From: Solanum dulcamara
Taxonomy: Eukaryota; Streptophyta; Magnoliopsida; Solanales; Solanaceae
Reading direction: 5' to 3'
Assembly (NCBI RefSeq): GCF_947179165.1
Contig: NC_077238.1
Location: 82,427,757 to 82,491,756, forward strand
Length of the DNA: 64,000 nucleotides
The notes below the pieces were generated by a model. It was not told the DNA's origin and did no database searches. It saw only the letters and a program-made list of their open reading frames with translations. The translations under genes and the position numbers were made by a program. Positions 1 through 9,441 of this stretch are shown here, piece after piece (positions within the stretch are counted from its first letter, which is position 1; every line of letters begins with the position of its first letter).

Positions 1-3000
1 CTGTGCGGTACTTGCGAAGCCACCAACTCATAACAAGAGGTTTGAGGGGTGTGGCTTCATGCCTTATGCCTAGGGAATCTGAGAAGTAGCGCCAAATATT
101 CCTAGCGAATTGGCCAGTGCTGAAAATGTGCTCTATGGTATCCGGACCTGGAATATGGCAGCAACAACATGGAGTGGAATCATAGCCGAATGCAGTTAGC
201 TTTTCCTCCGTTGGCAGCTTGCCTCTAAAAGCCCTCCACAACAAAAAAGAGCATTTAAAGGGGATGTTTTTGTGCCAAGTGTAATAGTCGGAAAATGTCT
301 TGGTCCGGTGTTCCCTGACAACCTGCCATGCCGAGGAACATGTGAAGTTCCCATTGGTGTTAGGCTTCCAAATGGCCTGATCGGGTGTGTTTCCTTGCAT
401 CTGAATTGTGGAAGAAGTAATGAGAGGGACGAGTTGCACTGGTGCCAACTGATTTAGCATATCGATGTTCCATTGCCCATTTATAAGAAAATCAGCCACC
501 CTCGCGTTGCTTGCGTTTCCCAATTCCTGCCTATAGTTGGTTAAGGGGCCGATACCTAGCCAATCGTCCCACCAAAAATAACACGAACCCGAGTGAAGCC
601 TCCATTGAATGTGAGGTTCAGCAATGTGTTTGTTGTGCATCATGTGTTTCCATACAAGCGACTGGCCAGAATGGAATTTTTTTCTGATGGGGTTGGCTCT
701 CTGACAGTATTTGGCTCTAAGGAACTCACCCCACAACGTTGGTTTAGCTCTAAAGATCCACCATTGCTTGAGCTGGAGAGATTTACACACATCTGTAGTT
801 CTCCTCAACCCAATACCTCCTTCGTCATATGGATAACAAAGTTTTTTCCATGAAGCCCAATGGTATTTTTTCTTGTTATCCTTCCACCCCCAGAAAAAAT
901 CAGCGGTGACTCTCTCAATCTGTTTGAGAGTAGTACGGGGGGGAGTAATGGCCGAAAGAAGGTGAATGGGGAGCGACTGAAATACGTATTTCACGAGTGT
1001 AGCTCTACCGCCGTAGCTGAGGATTTTGGAGTGCCACCCTCTAATTCTGTTGACAACCTTAGAGACCATGTTCGTGTAGTACATGACTCTTTGCCTGCCA
1101 ATGTACAGAGGACATCCTAAGTAGGTGATGGGACTATGCTTCTGAGTGAAACCCATAACCTGTTTCACCGTTTCCACATTGTCTTGGAGTGCATTGGGAT
1201 GCATCATGAAGTGGCTCTTATTTTTGTTTATAAGCTGCCCCGATGTCTTTTCATACAGAGTCAAGGTCTTCATGATAATTTGAAGAATTTCCCTCCTTCC
1301 GGAGGAAAAGATGATAACGTCATCCGCAAAACTCAAATGGTTAATTTGTGGGCCTCTTTTCTTCATATAAAAACCATGATAGAAGTGGTAATTATGAAGA
1401 CTATTCAACATTCTGGAAAGCACCTCCGCTCCCAAAATGAATAAAGCGGGAGCAAGAGGATCACCCTATTTGAGCCCTCTGGTGGAATGGAAAAAACCAT
1501 GTCTAGATCCATTAATAATAACAAAGTACCAATTGTTAGACATGATTCGCCAAATCATATCAATAAAGGTCTCACCGAAGCCCATCCTTCTCAGTACCAG
1601 ACAAGTATAAGACCAGGAGACTCTATCATATGCTTTGGCCATGTCTAACTTGATAACCACGTTGTCACCAATAACGGGCTTTCTGATATCGTGGATAATC
1701 TCCTGTGCTAGCATGATATTTTCGGAGATGCTTCTTCCTTTTACAAATCCAGATTGATTGGGAGAAATAAGAACGGGAAGAATCGGTGCAAGCCTGGGGC
1801 TAATGAGTTTTGATATGATCTTATTGGTGAAGTTACTAAGACTAATGGGTCTATAGTCAGAGAGTGTGTTGGGGTGATCTACCTTAGGGAGCAAGACCAA
1901 ACAAGCATGAGAAAAGAATTTAGGCATAGCATACCCTCCGAAGAAAGAAGTAATGACTGCTAGTAGGTCCTCCGAAATAATCTCCCAGCAAGTTTGGAAG
2001 AATTTTCCATTCATACCATCTGGACCAGCTGCAGAGTTAGGATTCATGGAGAAGACCACATGTTTCAATTCTTCAATGGTAGGCGTGGCTTGAAGGATTT
2101 CATTTTGAGCATCTGTGATTATTCTAGGAATGTAATTCAAGATGTTCTCCGGAATCGGAGATTGATCACCTGTGAATATTTGCTGAAAATGATCGCAAGC
2201 TGCTCTAGCAATGTGCTCGTCGCCCTGAATCCAATCCCCTTCTTCGTTAGTAACCTTGTGAATGAAAAGTCGCCTTCTCCTACCACGGATTAAAGCATGG
2301 AAATACTTAGTGTTAGCATCTCCATCATTGAACCAATGTAGCTGAGTTTTTTGTTTGAGAATGTTTTCTTCAATTTTAAGAAATCTGATGTATTCGGAGT
2401 TGAGAGCATGCAATTGCATCCTATTCTCTTCATTATTGGATACTATCAGATTTTCTTCGGCGATTTTCACTAGTTCTTCATATTCCCTAACCTTGGCAAA
2501 AATGTCGCCGAATTCCACTCGCGACCATTTGCTAAGTGTGGAGGAAAGCCTTTTCATTTTTTGGTGAAAGGACCACATTGGGTTCCCTGTCATGGGTCTG
2601 TCCCAACAGGACTCTACAGTTTTGAGAAAAGTAGGGTTATCCACCCAACAGTTCAAGAATTTAAAATATTTAATAGTGGAATCCTGTCTTTCATTCATTT
2701 CTATAAGTAGAGGGTTATGGTCAGAACCAGTAGAGGGGAGATGGGTGACTGAAGTGTGAGGCATAGCGGCTAACCAGTTATCGGACACCATAGCTCTATC
2801 GAGTCGCTTTCATATTCTTTTATGCATATCTCGTTGATTACACCAAGTGTAGTCTGAGCCATGATACCCCAAATCTGTTAGGCCACATGCTTCAATAACG
2901 CTAATGAATTCAAAGCTTTTGTTCATGTTGTAAGGGATTCCACCTAGTTTGTCATTCGTGGAGGTGATGACATTGAAGTCCCCAACTGTGCACCATGGAA

Positions 3001-3379
3001 GGTTAGTGGAAGCGTGATGCATAAGTCTATCCCAAAGCGGTCTTCTAAGAGTATCTTTGCATTTTCCATAAACAAATGTCATGAGAAATGCACTTTGATG
3101 CTCTACATGTTTCATCTCGCAAGTTATCTGTTGGTCGTCAACGTCGATAACTTTATAATCAACATCCTGTGTCCAGAAGATCCAAATCTTACCATTAGGA
3201 TTGCACACGGACCTATCCATACCAAGGTTGATTCCAAAGCTTTGGAGATGAACATTGTTAGAGAAAGGTTCTAGGATGGAGATTATGGACATTTGGTGGA
3301 TATGTGTGAGCGACTTAAGTCTATCTATGACGCCTTTGGTATTGATTCCCCTAGCATTCCATATAATTGTGCTAATCAT
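1..3379 (-). pseudogene. LINE ORF2: endonuclease-reverse transcriptase, two nonsense codons, partial at window edge
   Basis: Translation starts at the ATG at 3379-3377 (MISTIIWNARG). The N-terminal part is an exonuclease-endonuclease-phosphatase domain with the family motifs E in SILEPFSN, GDFN, and GSDHNP. The reverse transcriptase follows, with FVKGRSI, KLDMAKAYDRV, GLK/GDPLAPALF and the catalytic SFADD box near 1310-1330. After the RT come TYLGCPLYIGR, GWHSKILSYGGR and a Cys/His-rich zf-RVT segment near 130-260. TGA at 2812-2810 replaces the expected Trp of the RIWKRLDRA motif, and TAG at 1468-1466 replaces Gln of GLKQGDP. No frameshift was found when I read the frame down to base 1. The copy therefore cannot make a full ORF2 protein without readthrough. 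Confidence 0.93.
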
Positions 3380-6300
3380 TGATGGGATCTAAGGTTACGG
3401 AGCCTAGTGTTTGGTCTGTTACTAGGAGCATGAATAGTAGTAATTTTAGGATTGTGGTGAACCCCTGTAGGTGATAATCCTTGCTCACTAGCTAGTTGGT
3501 TCATTTCATCGTTCGTGATTTTAGTCGTGATCCTAGAAGGTGCAGCTGTACTATTTGATAGTTCAACAGTCTCTTCTTCATCCTCTAACCCAACCTCACT
3601 TTGAAAGTCTTTGTCATATTCATCCTCCGAGTGTATAACACCATATTCATCATCACTATCAGGAGCTGAGATCTGAGCCTCCTTAAAAGTGCATAGGATG
3701 TTGATGGCATTTTCAGGTTGCATAAGAGGAGCTGCTTGAATATTCAAAGGGGTAAGGTTAAGAGGATCTTCACCACCAAGATCTGGGCTTCTAATTGGGG
3801 TGGTCTGATCTAGGAGGACATACTTAGAGCAAAAGTTTGAAACCACCTTACCAATTGTATCGTTTTCAACTCTATCAGCAGCAGTGTTTGTAGTGGTAGA
3901 GGTTGAAACTTCGTTTTGCTTTTCTAATTTCTTCTTTCTAGCTCTCTTTCTCCTTAGATTTTTAAAGTTACTAGGACTAGTTGAGAATTCTATATCATTA
4001 GTGTTGGAAATGTCTTGTTGTTTGGTGATAGAAACTTGCACTTGGTGGGAACAAGGACTAGGCACATGGTCACTTGAGGTTGTGCTGAAACTGTAGCCAT
4101 TAATTGGGTCATTTTTAGCCCTCTCAATGTGACCAACCCTTTGTTTTTGGTGCTGAAAAGTTGTAAGTGTAGGTGCCATAGGCTGAACATTTTGTTCTTT
4201 CAATCTAGGAGCTGGACCACCTTCTAAAACCTGATTGGGCATATTTTGCTGCATATTCTCCTTCCAAGGAATAGCAGAATTAGCACCTACAGCCTGCCTA
4301 GTTTCATTGGAGAGGACAGCTTCAGAAACTCCCAAATCATGCCATATTTCTTGCAAATCTGAAGCTACAATCTGGCTCAAGATCTGCTGATTATGAGGCT
4401 GAGAATGGCCTGAGGAACTGCCTATTTCCTGAGTGGAAATATGGCCAATTACAGGTGCAGGTCCTTGCACTTGGTTGGGACTAGGACTAGGGGTTGGATC
4501 ACTTGAGAATGTGCTGAAGTTATAGGCATGGTGTTGGTATTTTTCAGCATTTTTAATGTGACTCTCACCATGTCTGTGGTGCTGGAATGGTATGGGATTA
4601 GGGGCTAGGGCTTGCACCTTTTTTTCTTTCAAGTTAGAGAGTGAAATAGCACCCAAGACCTGTAAATTTTCTTTTACAGAGACAGCAACACCCTGTCCCA
4701 GTAACTGCAGGTTTTGGGACTGAATAGGGGCATCATTCTTGGCATTTTCCTGCGGGGGATTAGGAGTAACTGAGAACCCTAACTTTTGTGCATTGACAAA
4801 GTCCATTTTGTCCACTTGCTTGGAAGAAAAGTGTTGAATATTTGAAGTGGTAGCAGGGGCTCTAAGGTCATTCCTAGGGTCAACCATAGGGTTCTCATGC
4901 AAAACATGAGACAAATCCCCCCCACTGGACACCCCATCCTGCAGGTTAGTTGGTTTCTCCTGAATACCATCCTTTCCTCCATCAACTTCAGAATCAGCCA
5001 ATACATTAAAAGTAATGTTCGGGGAGCCATGGGGGATTGGGAGCATTGAGTCAATACCTGATTGTCGCTCGCGATGTCCATGAATTGCATCAGTACCTGT
5101 ATTCTTGGTTTGGGTGGGTTTATATACCTGATGAGTGTTTCCTTGTACCTTCTGGGTGTTCTGCATAGTTTGGGTCTTACCTTTGAAGTTTCTTTTCTTT
5201 TGGGTTTCCCATTGTTCATTTGAAATTTGATTTTTGTTTGTATTGGTTGATTGTTCCTTAGCCTTGCCTCTTTCTTCCTGAGATGTGGTGGTAGATATTT
5301 CTGGTGGTACCTGTTTCCTGAAACTTACAGCATTAGTTAAGACAATAGGAGTAGAGATCATACCTGTGTGTTTTGTCAACGCATCTTTGCTTAGCTCTTC
5401 TTCCTTGTCTTTGGCCTTGTTGCGTTCTGCATCTCTTCTGTTGATGGGGCATGCAAGAGGAGTATGGCCTTGGTGTTTGCAATAGGCACAATAAAGGGGG
5501 ACATCTTCATATTCGATTTCCTGCCATCTACCTTCTCCATTTGGATCATCATTTTCATCGAATCCAATCCAAACACTTTGGATTCTAGGCTTTGTGATGT
5601 CCATTTGGACTTTTGCTTTTGCTACGCTCCCCCTTGTCTTTTGCATAAAGGCCATGTCCAAGTGCAACACTTGTCCCACGTCCGCAAGAAAGAGCGTAAC
5701 AAATTCTTTATGGAAGCAATGCCATGGGAGCTCCGGAAGTATGACCCAAACGGGAAGAATGGGGGTTTCATAATTTGGATCGAAAGTAGGGGTCCAAACT
5801 TGAAACCGCATAAAGACACCGTCAATGTACATACGCTTGCTATCTAAAATGATGGCTCTATCATGTTCATTATCAAGGTCAATGTATATGTGTCTAGAGT
5901 TGAAGTGGGTAATCTTGACCTTGCCCCTTAGTTCAGTTTGGGTAATAAATTTCTTTCGAATAATCTCCATCTTGGGCATAGGGCTGTAAAACTTGCCTAT
6001 GAGTGTATACTTACAGGATTCAGCCATCTTAATCATGTAATCATCTCTCTTAAACATGATGGCCGGACATCCCTGTTTTGTAGCTCTTTTCGGAGGTGAT
6101 AGGTCTATTTTAGTTTCGGTACCGACTTGTCTAATCCTAAGTCTTGTGGCTAAGGATTGCATTATGATGGGCGGAGGGGGGTGGTTAGTAGTGGTGGGTT
6201 TATTGTTGGGAGGTTTAGTTGTTGGAGGTATAGCACTGGGGGTTAGGGAAACTATAGGTACTTTAGTGATTTTAGGGTCGAATTTTTCAAAATTGGATGA

Positions 6301-7659
6301 AATGGTAGGGAAGTTTGAGACTGTGGGGTGTTTGGTAGTTTTGAGACCATTGGAGGTACAAGGAGTGTCCGAATTAGTGGCATGATTAACTAATACAGCG
6401 TCGGACCTTAATTCACTGTTTTCGTGTCTATTGGTAGGAGTTGCAATTTTGGAATTTGAGTTCGGGGTATCTAAAAATTGTGTTTTTTGGTTTAAAATGT
6501 TCGTATTGGAATGAGGGTCGTTCTGGTTTATAGAATTGCTTTGGGCGTTCAACGGAGTGGTGATTCCGGTGATTCTTTGAGGAATTCTAACACTAGCAGT
6601 AATGTTTGAAATGGTGGGATGGTCGTTTTCCTTAGCATTTTGTTCATGAGGTGTATTTGGATGCTGGGGAGTACCATTGAATTGAAAAGGAATTTTGTCG
6701 GTCACCGGAGCTCCGGCGCAACCACTGTCAGCATGTATTGTCAAATTGGAAACCTCAGAATTGAAATTCGATGGGTTCGAGACCTTACCTGATGGGGCTT
6801 TTTGGATGGTTGGATTCCTGTCATCATTCTGAACAATTTGGCATTGCCAATTTCTGAATCGGATTCCCGCCGCTTCGCCGCCTCCGGCCAGTGGAAGCGT
6901 AACCCTAATTCCCAAATTCGAATCGTTAGAGAGTGAATTCAATGGGTCTTTTGGGATTTCTGTGTTCTTCGTTGCATCGTGGTCAAAACCCATTGGAAAA
7001 TTTATATTTTCGTCGACATTCGCAGTGCCGCCGCCGCCGCCGGAATTCTTGCAGCCGCCTGAATCCTTTGAACTGATATTTGACAAGATTGGTAATGAAT
7101 TTGATGGAGATTTTTGTATGGTTGTATTCGTGTTGAGCTCCTCTACACTTTGGCATTGGTCTTGAAGTTCGAATGTCACCGGAACTCCGGCGTCGAGGTT
7201 CAACAGTAGAGTGTCGGCGACTCCGTCATCTATTGGGGCTGGGCTTTTACTATGAGGGGCGCACTGAGGTGGGAAACCAACCCCAGGTGGTGCGCCAACT
7301 TGAATACCATCGGCGGGCGTACAAAAGACATCCCGATTGGCCGGCGACTCGCCGGAGTTTCGCTGGACAGTCGCGGCTTCATTTCTCTCGATTGCCTCGC
7401 TGAAATTGCTTGATTTTCGGATATGCTGTAGCTGAGATGTTGTTCTAACATTCTCAATTGGTGGTTTATCAAAACAATTCACAGAATTGGAGCTAGAATC
7501 GATTTCTCGTTCAGTGATCGCGTCTGGTTTTTCAATATTCCCGGGGCTTTGGATGTCCGATTGAGACGATTCTTGAAGAGTTTTGCTTAGTCGAAGATTG
7601 TATAGTTCTCTGGACTGATCCGGTGGCTTGAAAAGTTCTGTCGGCGGCGATGATGCCAT
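3376..7659 (-). CDS. LINE ORF1: gag-like RNA-binding protein with DUF4283 and CCHC zinc knuckle
   Basis: An open frame of about 1427 codons, counted from the ATG at 7659 (MASSPPTELFKP). An upstream ATG at 7776 would add 39 residues encoded partly by an A-rich tract and is less likely. The first 540 residues are low-complexity, rich in Asn, Ser, Thr and Pro. A DUF4283-type domain begins near residue 548 (KYTLIGKFYSP), and a zinc knuckle CX2CX4HX4C (CAYCKHQGHTPLAC) lies near residue 723. The rest is Gln/Asn/Pro-rich, with an acidic stretch near the C-terminus. Family members bind the element RNA and form the RNP used for target-primed reverse transcription. No stop interrupts it. It is long for a plant L1 ORF1, and part of the extra length is an internal duplication. 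Confidence 0.88.
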   Translation of the reverse strand: MASSPPTELFKPPDQSRELYNLRLSKTLQESSQSDIQSPGNIEKPDAITEREIDSSSNSVNCFDKPPIENVRTTSQLQHIRKSSNFSEAIERNEAATVQRNSGESPANRDVFCTPADGIQVGAPPGVGFPPQCAPHSKSPAPIDDGVADTLLLNLDAGVPVTFELQDQCQSVEELNTNTTIQKSPSNSLPILSNISSKDSGGCKNSGGGGGTANVDENINFPMGFDHDATKNTEIPKDPLNSLSNDSNLGIRVTLPLAGGGEAAGIRFRNWQCQIVQNDDRNPTIQKAPSGKVSNPSNFNSEVSNLTIHADSGCAGAPVTDKIPFQFNGTPQHPNTPHEQNAKENDHPTISNITASVRIPQRITGITTPLNAQSNSINQNDPHSNTNILNQKTQFLDTPNSNSKIATPTNRHENSELRSDAVLVNHATNSDTPCTSNGLKTTKHPTVSNFPTISSNFEKFDPKITKVPIVSLTPSAIPPTTKPPNNKPTTTNHPPPPIIMQSLATRLRIRQVGTETKIDLSPPKRATKQGCPAIMFKRDDYMIKMAESCKYTLIGKFYSPMPKMEIIRKKFITQTELRGKVKITHFNSRHIYIDLDNEHDRAIILDSKRMYIDGVFMRFQVWTPTFDPNYETPILPVWVILPELPWHCFHKEFVTLFLADVGQVLHLDMAFMQKTRGSVAKAKVQMDITKPRIQSVWIGFDENDDPNGEGRWQEIEYEDVPLYCAYCKHQGHTPLACPINRRDAERNKAKDKEEELSKDALTKHTGMISTPIVLTNAVSFRKQVPPEISTTTSQEERGKAKEQSTNTNKNQISNEQWETQKKRNFKGKTQTMQNTQKVQGNTHQVYKPTQTKNTGTDAIHGHRERQSGIDSMLPIPHGSPNITFNVLADSEVDGGKDGIQEKPTNLQDGVSSGGDLSHVLHENPMVDPRNDLRAPATTSNIQHFSSKQVDKMDFVNAQKLGFSVTPNPPQENAKNDAPIQSQNLQLLGQGVAVSVKENLQVLGAISLSNLKEKKVQALAPNPIPFQHHRHGESHIKNAEKYQHHAYNFSTFSSDPTPSPSPNQVQGPAPVIGHISTQEIGSSSGHSQPHNQQILSQIVASDLQEIWHDLGVSEAVLSNETRQAVGANSAIPWKENMQQNMPNQVLEGGPAPRLKEQNVQPMAPTLTTFQHQKQRVGHIERAKNDPINGYSFSTTSSDHVPSPCSHQVQVSITKQQDISNTNDIEFSTSPSNFKNLRRKRARKKKLEKQNEVSTSTTTNTAADRVENDTIGKVVSNFCSKYVLLDQTTPIRSPDLGGEDPLNLTPLNIQAAPLMQPENAINILCTFKEAQISAPDSDDEYGVIHSEDEYDKDFQSEVGLEDEEETVELSNSTAAPSRITTKITNDEMNQLASEQGLSPTGVHHNPKITTIHAPSNRPNTRLRNLRSHQ

Positions 7660-8720
7660 TCCGACAGAGTTGTTGTTGTTTGTAACGGCTATATTTTTAG
7701 GGGGGCTTGTACTTAGAAGATAATTAGAGCATCTCTCTCTTTTTTTTTTTTTTTTAAATAGTGGTCTTAAAAACAACTATTTGTGCACTTCAGACTATAG
7801 TATAGCACACTATATTGATGTATTGCAAATAAATTCATAGTCTAATTGCAAATAATACATTAGTTCTAGTTGTATCCAACAAACTTATAACACCAAACAA
7901 ATAAAGACGAGTCTAAAATGTTTAGTCAATTTATTTTTTGGCCATTATTAAAGATTTCATTCAAACAATAAACCAAAGAAAATACTCCTTCTAAATGTTG
8001 TCATAAAAGCTTGGACCCTTGTCTCGAGCGAAAATACAATGTATCTGAAAACTCGAGATTATAAATGCAAAATATATATTATATTACTTATGTGTGTGTA
8101 TGAAGCTAACAAATTTTCTATTGCAAGTTGTGTTTTTTTTTCTTCTTTTTTTCGTATTGCAAGTTATGTTTCAACTGTCTTTTTCAAGTATTTAGAATTC
8201 CTCTTCTCATTATTTGAATTATTTAGAGCTGTCTACTTCTTGTATTTAATTATATGCTATCATTAACTCATTGGTAGGTTTATATTAATTCCATGTTTGT
8301 CTACTTGAATGTTGCTTCTCTGTATTTCATGTCATGTTTTTGTTAAGATATTTTACACTTTTTGATTGAATTTCTTAGTTTAAAGGAGAAAAAAAAATGG
8401 GATAAGAGCCGCCAGAAAATTACAATATGTTTAAATAGGATAAAAATAATTTTGTTCGTTATATATAAACTGTTGAATCTCTTATGAGAAAAACTAGTTT
8501 AGTGATCGAGGAGTTCAAAGTTTGATTTAGGTCACATTTTAGTACTTTTTTGAATCCTTTTGTAACAGTGTAAACTTGATGGGTTGAACTAAATTTGGAC
8601 GGATAAAAATGAGTTGAGTTTATAAATAAACGGATCATCAACCCGTCCAAAAGAAGGGTTGAGATGAACTAAGTCAAGATGGACTAAATAATGGGTCATA
8701 ATTCAAGCCGCTAAACACTA

Positions 8721-9039
8721 CTCCCTCTGTCCATATTTATTTGTTCACTATGCTAAAAATAGATGTGAGATTTCACTGGGTTGTTGTTGTTGTTATTGTT
8801 GTTGTATGCTAAAAATAGATGTCCAACAATACTTGTCCAATTTATAAAATCAAGAGATAATTTTACACTTAATTCCTAATTTACCCTCATCATTAATTAT
8901 AGTCATTTCCCTATTACATTTTTCAAGACATTATATTTATTATATTCAAAGGGTGATATGATAAAATTATCCTTTTATTTATGATTTCTTAAAAAGTGTG
9001 CAAAATCAAAAGTGGACAAGTATTGTTGGATGGAAAGAG
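8721..9039. mobile_element. Stowaway-like MITE with nested SINE fragment
   Basis: It begins CTCCCTCTGTCCA and ends TGGATGGAAAGAG, an imperfect inverted repeat of the Stowaway CTCCCTCCGT type, with TA on each side (8719-8720 and 9040-9041). Internal sequence GTGGACAAGTATTGTTGG near the end mirrors CCAACAATACTTGTCCA near 8823. The 319-bp length includes a 38-bp SINE piece plus one 18-bp target duplication. Confidence 0.6.
8767..8804 (+). mobile_element. 38-bp 5'-truncated TS-type SINE tail with perfect 18-bp target duplication
   Basis: GAGATTTCACTGGG followed by (TTG)n matches the 3' end of Solanaceae TS SINEs seen elsewhere in this window (25.6 kb; antisense at 24.6, 45.0 and 47.0 kb). It is bracketed by identical 18-bp copies, TATGCTAAAAATAGATGT, at 8749-8766 and 8805-8822. 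Confidence 0.85.
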
Positions 9040-9441
9040 TAATAATATTTTTTCCTTTATTATGACTATATATGATATATCAAACAAGAAAATCTTTTAA
9101 AAAAATATTTTAATAAGATTTCTCACGAGTCAGCTTAAGTTACATATTCAATCTAAATCATCTAGACTATTAGATTAGTTGAATTGAATGGTTTAAAATG
9201 AACTACTTAATAAATGAAAACGATTGAACGAGTCGTGTTATTATAAACTAATTTTGTCATTTCTAATCTCTTGTATAAACTTTTGATCCTGTCACTGAAC
9301 GAAAGTAAAGTGGAACCAAGTCAACAGCCAAATATTGATTATTATTTTTTGTTTATATTAAGTCCACCTTCCACCTATATTTTTCAAACCATACAAATTT
9401 TATGTAAACCATATTCTCTCTTAAATTATAACAACAAAATA

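Larger units (their letters stand above)
1..7740 (-). mobile_element. L1-type LINE retrotransposon, nearly full length, 3' end outside window
   Basis: On the minus strand a long gag-like ORF1 is followed, with a 4-base overlap, by ORF2 with an apurinic endonuclease, reverse transcriptase and C-terminal zinc-binding RT-associated region. This is the order of plant L1 elements. The reading frame stays open down to position 1 apart from two nonsense codons, so the 3' end, poly(A) tail and one target duplication lie left of the window. The 5' end is probably near 7735-7760, next to a 16-17 base T run on the plus strand; no clear 5' UTR promoter is visible. The good preservation suggests a fairly recent insertion. 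Plus-strand reading frames across this region are shadows. Confidence 0.93.
7777..9441. other. Intergenic region upstream of the aquaporin gene
   Basis: AT-rich DNA with no convincing gene; the short frame at 8039-8266 has no recognisable features. It contains a Stowaway-like MITE at 8721-9039 that carries a micro-SINE. Sequences near 8580-8710 and 9120-9250 resemble a dispersed family also seen near 11.4-11.8 kb and 37.0-37.5 kb (words such as GGATCATGA and GGGTCAT). The aquaporin promoter should lie just upstream of 9440; I see no decisive TATA box. Confidence 0.5.

Noticed and set aside
272..1444. Plus-strand frames at 272-457, 593-853, 860-1120 and 1136-1444
   Set aside because: They lie opposite the LINE reverse transcriptase reading frame and show no domains of their own.
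5464..6385. Plus-strand frames of 109-127 codons within LINE ORF1
   Set aside because: Antisense shadows of the long ORF1 frame.
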